Shown here: positions 50,332-57,526 of the stretch, piece by piece | How positions within the stretch are numbered: the first letter of the stretch is position 1 | Layout: every line of letters starts with the position of its first letter | Origin: RPRB01 sp035519675 | GTDB taxonomy: Bacteria > Myxococcota > Myxococcia > Myxococcales > Myxococcaceae | Reading direction: 5' to 3' | DNA length: 64,000 nt | Assembly: GCA_035519675.1 (NCBI GenBank) | Contig: DATIWB010000120.1 | Span: forward strand, 1 to 64,000 | The notes under the pieces: generated by a model | What the model saw: only the letters and a program-made list of their open reading frames with translations | Database searches by the model: none | Told to the model about the DNA's origin: nothing | Made by a program: the position numbers and the translations under genes

Positions 50332-51516
50332 ATGGTCGGTCCGACAGAGGTGTTCGACGCGGTGGTGGTGGGCGGCGGCCCGGCGGGCGCCACGGCCGCG
50401 GAGACACTTGCCCGCGCCGGCAGGTCGGTTCTGCTGCTGGACAGGGCCGGCCGCATCAAGCCCTGCGGCGGGGCCATTCCTCCCCGGCTGATCCGTGACT
50501 TCGCCATCCCCGACCGGCTGATCTGCGCCCAGATCCGCGCCGCCCGCATGGTGGCCCCCAGCCACCGCGCGGTCGACATGCCCATCGACGGCGGCTACGT
50601 GGGGATGGTGGACCGCGAGGTCTTCGACGAGTTCCTCCGCGACCGGGCGGCGAGGGCGGGCGCGGTGCGCCGCACCGGCGTCTACCAGCGCATCGAGCGC
50701 GACCCGGCCGGCAGCGCCGAGGTTTGCTTCCGTACCGCCGGCGGCCCGGCCTCGGTGAAGGCGCGGATGGTGGTGGGCGCCGACGGGGCGCTCTCGCAGG
50801 TGGCGCGGCAGGAGGTGGCCCCCCAGGGCCCACGCTACGTCTTCGCCTACCACGAGGTGGTGCAGGTGCCGGGCGGCGGAGGCGGCGGTTTCGACGGGAA
50901 GCGCTGCGACGTGGTCTACGACGGGGCCATCTCTCCGGACTTCTACGGCTGGGTCTTCCCCCACGGCAGCACGGCCAGCATCGGCTCGGGCAGCGCGCAG
51001 AAGGGCTTCAGCCTCAAGCGCTCGGTGGCCGATCTCCGCAAGGCCACCGGGCTCGACGGATGGCAGACGCTCCGCCGCGAGGGCGCACCCATCCCGATGA
51101 AGCCGCTCCGCCGCTGGGACAACGGCCGGGACGTGGTGCTGGCCGGCGACGCGGCCGGCGTCGTCGCTCCCGCCTCGGGCGAGGGCATCTACTACGCGAT
51201 GGTGGGCGGGCAGCTCGCCGCCGAGGCCGGGGTGGCCTTCCTCGAGGAGGGCGAGGCGCGGGCCCTCGCCTCTGCCCGGCGCCGGTTCATGAAGGCACAC
51301 GGGCGGGTGTTCTGGATCCTGGGGCTGATGCAGCACTTCTGGTACCGCAACGACCGCCGGCGCGAGCGCTTCGTCAGCATCTGCCGCGACAGGGACGTGC
51401 AGACGCTCACCTGGCAGGCCTACATGAACAAGGAGCTGGTGCGGAGCAGGCCCGCGGCCCACTTCCGGATCTTCATGAAGGACATGGCCCACCTGCTCGG
51501 GCTCGGGACGCCCTGA
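50332..51516 (+). CDS. bchP: Geranylgeranyl reductase
   Basis: 394 residues, FAD-dependent; reduces the geranylgeranyl tail of bacteriochlorophyll to phytyl with NADPH. FAD motif VVVGGGPAGATAAETLARAG near the start, the KPCGGAIPPRLIRDF block of GG reductases, WVFPHGSTASIGSGSAQK and the second FAD motif VLAGDAAGVVAPASGEGIYY. Start ATG 50332 lies 7 nt after bchG. The idi gene often next to bchP is absent. Confidence 0.94.
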   Translation: MVGPTEVFDAVVVGGGPAGATAAETLARAGRSVLLLDRAGRIKPCGGAIPPRLIRDFAIPDRLICAQIRAARMVAPSHRAVDMPIDGGYVGMVDREVFDEFLRDRAARAGAVRRTGVYQRIERDPAGSAEVCFRTAGGPASVKARMVVGADGALSQVARQEVAPQGPRYVFAYHEVVQVPGGGGGGFDGKRCDVVYDGAISPDFYGWVFPHGSTASIGSGSAQKGFSLKRSVADLRKATGLDGWQTLRREGAPIPMKPLRRWDNGRDVVLAGDAAGVVAPASGEGIYYAMVGGQLAAEAGVAFLEEGEARALASARRRFMKAHGRVFWILGLMQHFWYRNDRRRERFVSICRDRDVQTLTWQAYMNKELVRSRPAAHFRIFMKDMAHLLGLGTP

Positions 51517-51530
51517 GCGCGCGCTGGCCC

Positions 51531-51836
51531 TTGGACGGCTTCCTTCGATCCGGACGGGCGGTGGACGTGGTGCTCGCCTTCGTCGCCTTCGAGGCCGTGG
51601 CGCTCCTGCTGCTCCGCCGGCGGACGGGGCTCCGGCCGCTCGACGTGCTCGGTCAGCTCGCGGCGGGGACCGCGCTGGTGCTCGCGGTCCGCTGCGCGCT
51701 GACGGGCGCCGATGCGCGATGGACGGCGGGGTTCCTCGCCGCCGCCCTGCCGGCGCATCTCTTCGACCTCGCCAGGCGGGTGCGGCGCCTTACGCCTTCT
51801 TCGCCGCCCAGCTCAAGCACGAACCCTCGGGGTTGA
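51531..51836 (+). CDS. Small membrane protein downstream of bchP, unknown function
   Basis: About 101 residues from TTG 51531 (CTG 51513 overlapping the bchP stop, or GTG 51561, are alternatives). Helices AVDVVLAFVAFEAVALLLLR and VLGQLAAGTALVLAVRCALT, then a third segment FLAAALPAHLFDLARRV. The last ~15 codons are antisense to the HiPIP C-terminus (47-nt convergent overlap). No known family; position in the aerR-ppsR-bchG-bchP unit suggests a photosynthesis-related membrane role. The non-ATG start is uncertain. Confidence 0.55.
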   Translation: MDGFLRSGRAVDVVLAFVAFEAVALLLLRRRTGLRPLDVLGQLAAGTALVLAVRCALTGADARWTAGFLAAALPAHLFDLARRVRRLTPSSPPSSSTNPRG

Positions 51837-52137
51837 CCGCACCCGCGAAGAGCTTGCAGCCTCCGCATTCCTTGTACTTTCCCGCTTCGAACTGGGCGCA
51901 GTTGCTGCACTTCTTCCCCGGCTGGGTCGACTTCTCCGCGTACTGGAGGTTGCGCCGCATCTGCACGGCTACCGGATCCACCGGAATCTTGCTCTTGCAG
52001 TTCAGGGCGGCCTCGGCACGAGCGTCCGTACTGAGGGCCAACGCGAGCACTCCGCTCGCCGCTCCGAGCCCTGCTCCGAGGATCTGGAGCGCCCGCCGGC
52101 GGTCGAAGCGCAGGGTCTCGTCGTCGTGTCCGTTCAC
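51790..52137 (-). CDS. High-potential iron-sulfur protein (HiPIP), Tat-exported
   Basis: 115 residues from GTG 52137 (AGGAG upstream). Twin-arginine-type signal (FDRRRALQILGAGLGAASGV) then the HiPIP domain with four cluster cysteines by position: Cys77, Cys80 (KKCSNCAQF), Cys94 (GGCKLF) and Cys107 (GSCLSW). HiPIPs shuttle electrons from cytochrome bc1 to the reaction-centre cytochrome in the periplasm. Here the gene follows pufC by 118 nt on the same strand, so it is plausibly the donor to PufC. ATG-equivalent GTG 52194 is a longer alternative. Confidence 0.9.
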   Translation of the reverse strand: MNGHDDETLRFDRRRALQILGAGLGAASGVLALALSTDARAEAALNCKSKIPVDPVAVQMRRNLQYAEKSTQPGKKCSNCAQFEAGKYKECGGCKLFAGAVNPEGSCLSWAAKKA

Positions 52138-52255
52138 CTGTTCGTCTCCTGTGGGGTGCGAAGCCGAGCTTCGATGAGTGCCGGCTGCCTTCACCGGCAG
52201 TCACAGCACTCTCTGAGACGCGGCCCCTCGAGTCAACATTCAGCGAGACCCCACG

Positions 52256-53398
52256 TCATCTGGCCGGCGTGGGCTCCTGGGCGGGCGTGGAAGCAGCGCC
52301 CTGCTCCGGCGGCCTGGGCGGGGGCTGCGGCTGGGCCCTGGCGAGCACCTGGTAGTCCTTGAGCATGCTCACCCCGAGCAGCGGCTTGTAGGCCCCGGCG
52401 TGGCAGGTGCCACAGTGCGCCTTGGGGACATCCCCGTTGGGCCCGAGGCGGTTCTCGGGGAAGGTGCCCGCCAGCGGCTCGAGGTAGTTCTTGTTGATGT
52501 CGCGCACCATCCGGATGCCGAACCAGGCCTGCGCCCGCGGCGGAGGGCTCGCGTCCCAGGCTCCGAACGAGCGGCTGTTGTGGCAGTAGGTGCAGTTCAC
52601 GCCCAGCGCCGAGCTCATGTGCATCATCAGGCTGTAGCTCCACTCGGCCTGCTTGATCGACTGCCGGTCGGTGCCGGGGAGCGCCGCGGTGGCGATGACC
52701 CGGATCTGCTCGTCGGAGACCAGGAAGGGTCGAAAGGGGTCCACCGGGAGCGACGAGACGCCCGCGGCGGCATTCGGATGGTTCTGCCCGGCGGAGCTGC
52801 CCACCAGCCGGTCCGCCATCGGATCGGGCGGCGGGTCGAACCAGAGGTTCGCCGGGACCGGCTGACCGCGGTGACAGGTGTAGCAAGTGACGCCAGTCTC
52901 CTTGAGGTGATCCTTCCAGTCCCCGTTGAGGTGGAGGGTCATCTGGATCATCCGGCGGGCGACGCGTTTCTGGTACGTCTCGTCGGAGTCCATCTTGTTC
53001 GGGTCGGCGATGACGTAGCCGTCCTCGTCCTTCATGATCTGCCCCTTGTCGTCCCGCTGCGGCGCATGGCAGTAGACGCAGCCCACCTCCGGGGCGACCC
53101 AGGTGGTGATCGCCGCCATCAGCCGGGTGAACTCGCCCGAGGAGAGGTGCCCGAGCACCTGCACGTTCTGGTAGGCGTACGCCGCGAGCTCACCGCCCTC
53201 GCCTGCGGCGGGGATGGGATCGGGCACGGTGTTCGCCGCGAGCTTGGCCTCCAGCCGGGTATTGAAGTCCACCTGCTCCATGCCCACCCCACGGAACCCG
53301 GTCTGGACCGCGCTGGTGGCCCGGAAGGCGTTGACCAAGGCGAGCATCAGCAGGACGCCCACCACCACGCCCAGCACCGCGAGGATCCGGCCTCTCAT
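52256..53398 (-). CDS. pufC: Reaction-centre tetraheme cytochrome c subunit
   Basis: 380 residues. Four CxxCH heme sites at 107-111 (CVYCH), 172-176 (CYTCH), 269-273 (CTYCH) and 329-333 (CGTCH). The N-terminal AVLGVVVGVLLMLALVNAF is an uncleaved membrane anchor; there is no lipobox Cys, so it is anchored by the helix rather than by lipid. The C-terminus is a Pro/Gln/Ala tail. Re-reduces the special pair. ATG 53398 overlaps the pufM stop (ATGA). Confidence 0.95.
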   Translation of the reverse strand: MRGRILAVLGVVVGVLLMLALVNAFRATSAVQTGFRGVGMEQVDFNTRLEAKLAANTVPDPIPAAGEGGELAAYAYQNVQVLGHLSSGEFTRLMAAITTWVAPEVGCVYCHAPQRDDKGQIMKDEDGYVIADPNKMDSDETYQKRVARRMIQMTLHLNGDWKDHLKETGVTCYTCHRGQPVPANLWFDPPPDPMADRLVGSSAGQNHPNAAAGVSSLPVDPFRPFLVSDEQIRVIATAALPGTDRQSIKQAEWSYSLMMHMSSALGVNCTYCHNSRSFGAWDASPPPRAQAWFGIRMVRDINKNYLEPLAGTFPENRLGPNGDVPKAHCGTCHAGAYKPLLGVSMLKDYQVLARAQPQPPPRPPEQGAASTPAQEPTPAR

Positions 53399-54387
53399 TG
53401 CTTGATCCCCAGCGGGTTGGCGGCGGAGGCGCCGGTCGCCGGATCCGGCGGGCTCACGTAGGGCATGGTGTACTCGGGCGCGAAGCGGTGCTTGACCGCC
53501 CAGAGGTACCAGTTGTCCACCGCGGTCCCGGTGAGGAGGATCCCGATCGCGCCGGTGAGCGTGGTGAGCACCGCGAACCACCAGGCCCAGCGGTGGATGG
53601 ACTCGAAGGTGGCGTTGAAGCCCATCGTCCACCGCCAGAAGAGCGACGCCCGCTCCTCCGCGGTTCCCCGGTCGACGATCTGGCTGACCTCGCGCTCACC
53701 CCCGAGGTGGGAGACGGCGAGCACCGTCGCCCCGTGCATCGCGAAGAGCAAGGTCGACCCGTAGAGGAAGGCGATCGAGAGCGCGTGGAACGGGTTGTAG
53801 AAGAGGTTGCCGTAGCGGATGGAGAACGCGGCGGTCCAGTCCAGGTGAGGGAAGATGCCGAACGGCACCGCCTCGCCCCAGCTCCCCATCAGCAGTGGCC
53901 GGATGAACCCCAGCGAGAGGTAGAGCAGGATCGCCGAGGCGAAGGCCCACGAGACGTGGGTTCCCATCCCCAGGGCCTTTGCCCGCCGGTAGGTCCGGAG
54001 CCACCAGAGGAGGATGGCCACGGTCAGGGTGAAGCCGGCCAGGAGCCACCAGCCTCCCTGGTTCAGCGGCGGGAGGTGCAGGCCGTACGATGGCGGGGGC
54101 GGCTCGAGCGCCAGCCACGGCAGCTGCCGCACGAACTGGATGGGGTTCCACCCCACCGAGGCGAACATGTTGAGGCCGATGATCTCGAACGACAGGAAGC
54201 CGAAGATCAGCGAGGCCACCCCGAGCCGGCCCAGGTAGATGGGGCCGAACTGCGCGCTGCCGAACCAGCCGATGAGCCGGGACAGACGCCCGGACCGCGA
54301 GCGGAAGGCCTGATCCGGTATGGGCGGGCCGAGGTCGATGGGTCCCCGGACCTGAAGCTGGGTGAAGATGTTCTGGTACTGGGCCAT
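53395..54387 (-). CDS. pufM: Reaction-centre M subunit
   Basis: 330 residues, five transmembrane helices. Special-pair and accessory pigment region PHLDWTAAFSIRYGNLFYNP, non-heme-iron Glu in GTAEERASLFWRWTMGF and iron His in FESIHRWAWWFAVLTTLTGA. The C-terminal extension (FAPEYTMPYVSPPDPATGAS) is of the length seen when a PufC cytochrome subunit is present. 19 nt after pufL. Confidence 0.96.
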   Translation of the reverse strand: MAQYQNIFTQLQVRGPIDLGPPIPDQAFRSRSGRLSRLIGWFGSAQFGPIYLGRLGVASLIFGFLSFEIIGLNMFASVGWNPIQFVRQLPWLALEPPPPSYGLHLPPLNQGGWWLLAGFTLTVAILLWWLRTYRRAKALGMGTHVSWAFASAILLYLSLGFIRPLLMGSWGEAVPFGIFPHLDWTAAFSIRYGNLFYNPFHALSIAFLYGSTLLFAMHGATVLAVSHLGGEREVSQIVDRGTAEERASLFWRWTMGFNATFESIHRWAWWFAVLTTLTGAIGILLTGTAVDNWYLWAVKHRFAPEYTMPYVSPPDPATGASAANPLGIKQ

Positions 54388-54406
54388 GGCAGTCAGTGCT
54401 CCAGTC

Positions 54407-55231
54407 TCAATTCCAGATGGGAAGGTTGAGCCACCAGCTCCACCACTCGGGCCAGCCCCGGCTCCAGAAGGGGCCGCTGATGACGATGCAGACCGCGCTC
54501 CAGAACCCGGCGTTCAGCGCCAGGAGCAGCCCCAGCCGGTGGATGCCCAGCGCGCCGATGGAGTAGCCGAGGGTGTCGCGGAAGAAGGCGTCCTCGTACT
54601 CGGCGGTCTTCGTCGCCTCCCCCTTCTGGGGATTCACCGCCGAGAGGATGAGCCCTCCATGCAGCGCCAGCGCCAGGCAGGTGGTGAAGAAGAAGCTCAC
54701 CGCGATCATGTGCGCCGGGTTGTAGTGGAAGTGCAGGTACTGGTAGCCGACGTTGGACACCCAGTCGAGGTGGCTGAAGATGCCGTAGGGGAAGCCGAAG
54801 CCCCAGGCGCCCATCAGTACCGGCCGGATCACCACCAGGGTGAAGTAAGCGAAGATCGCCACGCCGTAGGCGATGGGCACGTGGTAGCCCATCCCCAGCT
54901 TGCGGCTGATCTCCGCCTGGCGGAGCGCCCAGGAGACGAAGGCGCCCAGCGCGCAGATGGTGATCAGCTGCCAGAAGCCGCCCTCCTGCAGCGGAGCGAA
55001 CGCCAGTCCGTAGGTGATGGGCGGCGGGGCGATGTTGATCATCCACGGGTTCCAGGTGGGCCCCAGCGCGGCGGCCCAGAGGATCAGCGCGGTCCCCAGG
55101 ATGGTGAAGAAGGCGGTGGTGACCCCGAAGAACCCCACGTAGAAGGGGCCGATCCAGAAGTCGAACAGGTCTCCGCCGACGAGCGTTCCGCCGCGGACCC
55201 GGTAGCGTCTCTCGAAACTGAGCAAGGCCAT
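54407..55231 (-). CDS. pufL: Reaction-centre L subunit
   Basis: 274 residues, five transmembrane helices. N-terminal LLSFERRYRVRGGTLVGGDL is typical for PufL. The pigment and iron region HLDWVSNVGYQYLHFHYNPA and the HGGLILSAVNPQKG turn are present; HRLGLLLALNAGFWSAVCIV follows. Pairs with PufM to bind bacteriochlorophylls, bacteriopheophytins and QB. Separated from pufA by a 109-nt gap with a strong hairpin. Confidence 0.96.
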   Translation of the reverse strand: MALLSFERRYRVRGGTLVGGDLFDFWIGPFYVGFFGVTTAFFTILGTALILWAAALGPTWNPWMINIAPPPITYGLAFAPLQEGGFWQLITICALGAFVSWALRQAEISRKLGMGYHVPIAYGVAIFAYFTLVVIRPVLMGAWGFGFPYGIFSHLDWVSNVGYQYLHFHYNPAHMIAVSFFFTTCLALALHGGLILSAVNPQKGEATKTAEYEDAFFRDTLGYSIGALGIHRLGLLLALNAGFWSAVCIVISGPFWSRGWPEWWSWWLNLPIWN

Positions 55232-55297
55232 GTCCGTACCTCCGACGGCGGGCGTCTTCTTCAGTCAACCAGGCGCTTCACGCCGACCGGTGGACCC

Positions 55298-55322
55298 GGG
55301 ACCCGGGGAGGATCCCGGGCCC
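55298..55322 (-). terminator. Intercistronic hairpin between pufA and pufL
   Basis: Arms GGGACCCGGG (55298-55307) and CCCGGGCCC (55314-55322) pair with one bulge around a 6-nt loop; very GC-rich. In Rhodobacter a hairpin in this position stabilises the upstream pufBA message and lets LH1 transcripts exceed RC transcripts. No T-run follows, which fits stabilisation rather than termination. Confidence 0.65.
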
Positions 55323-55340
55323 ATCCAGCCAGCGATTTGT

Positions 55341-55520
55341 CTACTTGGCGGGAAGCGCCGAGCGCTGCTGCGCGGCCGCCGCCCCCCTTGAGCCGTCCAG
55401 CCAGTTGAAGCGGCTGGTGCTGAGGAGGATGAAGTGGATGAGGAGCGCCAGGACGAAGAGGAAGGTGAACAGCGTCACCAGCGCGGTGCGGGGATCGAAC
55501 AGTTGCCACAGACGCCACAT
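55341..55520 (-). CDS. pufA: Light-harvesting LH1 alpha subunit
   Basis: 59 residues: MWRLWQLFDPRTALVTLFTF, then LFVLALLIHFILLSTSRFNW. The single transmembrane helix carries His29, the bacteriochlorophyll ligand, and NWLDG follows in the usual place. Alpha subunits assemble with PufB around the reaction centre. Too short for long-ORF detection but a standard PufA. Start ATG 55520, 12 nt after pufB, with GAGGAG upstream. Confidence 0.95.
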   Translation of the reverse strand: MWRLWQLFDPRTALVTLFTFLFVLALLIHFILLSTSRFNWLDGSRGAAAAQQRSALPAK

Positions 55521-55532
55521 GGGTCGGTCTCC

Positions 55533-55730
55533 TCAGGACAACAGGGTGGTCGCGGTCCGTGTGACGTCGATCAGATCCGAGTAGTTCCCTCCCCACGGCC
55601 GCCACATCCAAGCCAGGATGTGCGCGACGATCGCGATCGCGATGAAGATGATGAAGCTGGTCATGAAGATCCTGTGGAACTCCTTCGCCTGGGCCTCTGT
55701 CAGTCCCGAATAGGACTTGTCTTCTGCCAT
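55533..55730 (-). CDS. pufB: Light-harvesting LH1 beta subunit
   Basis: 65 residues from ATG 55730. SGLTEAQAKEFHRIFMTSF then IIFIAIAIVAHILAWMWRPW; His37 is the bacteriochlorophyll ligand and WMWRPW is the beta-subunit signature. The C-terminal ~17 residues (YSDLIDVTRTATTLLS) extend beyond the shortest beta chains. The frame stays open 13 codons upstream but GGAGG lies 8 nt before this ATG. First of the pufBALMC genes. Confidence 0.95.
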   Translation of the reverse strand: MAEDKSYSGLTEAQAKEFHRIFMTSFIIFIAIAIVAHILAWMWRPWGGNYSDLIDVTRTATTLLS

Positions 55731-55794
55731 TCCGCTGCCTCCGTTTTGGCCTGCTCTTCCCGCGCCCATCCCGCGCGGCTAGGACTCACGGCCG

Positions 55795-56019
55795 TCAGGC
55801 CATGAACGCGATTCCCAGCGCGGTCAGCACGCTGCGATTCGTCTCTGCGAACACGTTCTCGTCCGGGCGCTGAGCGCGCCGGCCCGGAATGAGCCGGGCC
55901 ATCGCGAACACCGGGAGCGTGAGCACGAAGCCCACGACGTGGAGCAGCCGGAACTCGAGCGGGACCCTTCCCGATCGGGTGAGGGGGGCCACGTCCATCG
56001 TCCTCTCGTGGATCATCAT
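55795..56019 (-). CDS. PufQ-like small membrane protein
   Basis: 74 residues with one membrane segment (LLHVVGFVLTLPVFAMARLI), in the slot between bchZ and pufB where pufQ lies in purple bacteria. The pattern PLEFRLL...LTLPVFAMARL followed by a polar C-terminus resembles PufQ, which aids bacteriochlorophyll delivery and LH1 assembly, but similarity is short. GGAGG precedes the ATG at 56019; ATG 56016 is an alternative. The start overlaps the stop of an 18-codon ORF. Confidence 0.6.
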   Translation of the reverse strand: MMIHERTMDVAPLTRSGRVPLEFRLLHVVGFVLTLPVFAMARLIPGRRAQRPDENVFAETNRSVLTALGIAFMA

Positions 56020-56072
56020 CGGAGACCTCCGGTGTCGAGACTGGAGAAGTGGTGTGGGTCGCGAGAGCTCAT
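56016..56072 (-). CDS. 18-codon bridging ORF between bchZ and the pufQ-like gene
   Basis: Encodes MSSRDPHHFSSLDTGGLR. Its ATG overlaps the bchZ stop (ATGA at 56069-56072) and its TGA overlaps the next ATG (ATGA at 56016-56019), so it links the two genes into an uninterrupted translational relay. AAGGAG lies six nt upstream of its ATG. It could be a leader peptide or merely a coupling device; no homology can be judged at this length. Confidence 0.4.
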   Translation of the reverse strand: MSSRDPHHFSSLDTGGLR

Positions 56073-57526
56073 GCCGGGCTCCTTCGTTGCTGCCCCGGGC
56101 TGCGGCTGGTGATGTGCGCGGAGGTCACCCGGTCCTCGCCCGCCCGTCGGGCGTCGGCCTCGGCGGCGTCGCGCAGCCGCTTGGCGGCCGAGATGCGGGT
56201 GAGCACCGGCAGCGTCTGGAGGATGGCGTCGAGCGAGGCCTCGGCGTCCTCGTCCCAGGGCAATTCCTGGTGGAGCCGGGACGGCGTGGCGTCCACCTGG
56301 TCCAGCTCCGTGCCCAGCGGGAGCACCGCGAACAGCGCGTCGAAGAGCGCGTTGCAGACTTCCTGCAACAGGTAGCAGGCCCCGGAGTAGCCCATGAAGG
56401 GCGTGCCGGTGTGCCGGCGGATGGCGGTGCCGGGAAAGGAGGCCGGCACGTAGATCGCCTTGCTGCCGACCTCCGCCAGGTACATCCGCTCGTTGTACGA
56501 GCCGAAGACCAGGAGCGGCGTCCGCTTCTGCACCGCCTCGCGCACCGCGGCGTTGTCGGTCTTTGCGCCGGGCTTCCGGGCGATGGCGAAGTTGCAGGGC
56601 AGCCCGAGCTCGTCCTCGAGGAAGGCGCGGATTCCGCGGGAGTAGGTCTCGTTGGCCACGATTCCGAACGTCGCCGTGCCGAGGAAGTCCTGGGTCACCG
56701 AGCGCCACAGGTCCCAGAGCGGCTTCACCGTGGTGTGCTTCTCCTTCTCGATGAACGGCTCGGGGTCGAGGTGGAGCAGCTCCCCGAGGCTGCGGAGGAA
56801 GGCGGTGGTGCTGTGCAGGCCGATGGGCGCCTGGAGGTACGGGCGGTCGAGCGCCTCGCAGAGGAGCCGTCCGTACTCGCGGTACATCACGACGTTGACC
56901 TCGGCGTCGGCCAGCTTCGGCACGTCGAGCAGGTGGCTCCCCAGCGGGAAGGTGAGGTTCACCTCGGCGCCGATGCCCTCCACCAGACGGCGCACCTCGT
57001 GCAGGTCGCTCCAGGTGTTGAAGTAGCCGTAGCTCGGGCCGATGAGGTTGACCTTCGGCCGCTCCCCTTCCTTGCGCGCCCGGGGCTTCGGCACCTTGCC
57101 GCTCTTCGGACCGTACTGGGTCCAGAGCCAGAGCATCGCCCGGTTGGCGCTCTGCCACTGGTCCTCGTCGATGGTCCGCGGCAGGAACCGCTGGATGTTC
57201 GTCCCCTCGGGAGTGACGCCCCCGCCGATCATCTCGGCGATGGAGCCCGTCACCACCACCGCCGGAAGCGCCGGGTCGAGCACCTTGTGCGCCCGGCGCA
57301 TCGCCCCCTCGGTGCCCTTCTGCCCCAGCTCCTCCTCGGAGAGGCCGGTGACCACGATCGGCAGCTCGTGCGGGGGCAGCCCGTCGGTGTAGTGCAGCAC
57401 CGAGGTGACCGGCAGGTTCTCGCAGCCCACCGGCCCGTCGATGATGACCTGCAGCCCCTTCACCGCGGTGAAGACGTAGACCGCCCCCCAGTACCCGCCG
57501 GCCCGATCGTGGTCGAGGATCAGCAT
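56069..57526 (-). CDS. bchZ: Chlorophyllide a reductase subunit Z
   Basis: 485 residues, beta-type subunit of the COR nitrogenase-like complex reducing ring B. N-terminal DHDRAGGYWGAVYVFTAVKG is a clear BchZ start; VTGSIAEMIGGGVTPEGTNI and FSLP-type metal and pigment blocks follow. The ATG at 57526 overlaps the bchY stop by 7 nt. Works with BchX and BchY upstream. Confidence 0.95.
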   Translation of the reverse strand: MLILDHDRAGGYWGAVYVFTAVKGLQVIIDGPVGCENLPVTSVLHYTDGLPPHELPIVVTGLSEEELGQKGTEGAMRRAHKVLDPALPAVVVTGSIAEMIGGGVTPEGTNIQRFLPRTIDEDQWQSANRAMLWLWTQYGPKSGKVPKPRARKEGERPKVNLIGPSYGYFNTWSDLHEVRRLVEGIGAEVNLTFPLGSHLLDVPKLADAEVNVVMYREYGRLLCEALDRPYLQAPIGLHSTTAFLRSLGELLHLDPEPFIEKEKHTTVKPLWDLWRSVTQDFLGTATFGIVANETYSRGIRAFLEDELGLPCNFAIARKPGAKTDNAAVREAVQKRTPLLVFGSYNERMYLAEVGSKAIYVPASFPGTAIRRHTGTPFMGYSGACYLLQEVCNALFDALFAVLPLGTELDQVDATPSRLHQELPWDEDAEASLDAILQTLPVLTRISAAKRLRDAAEADARRAGEDRVTSAHITSRSPGQQRRSPA

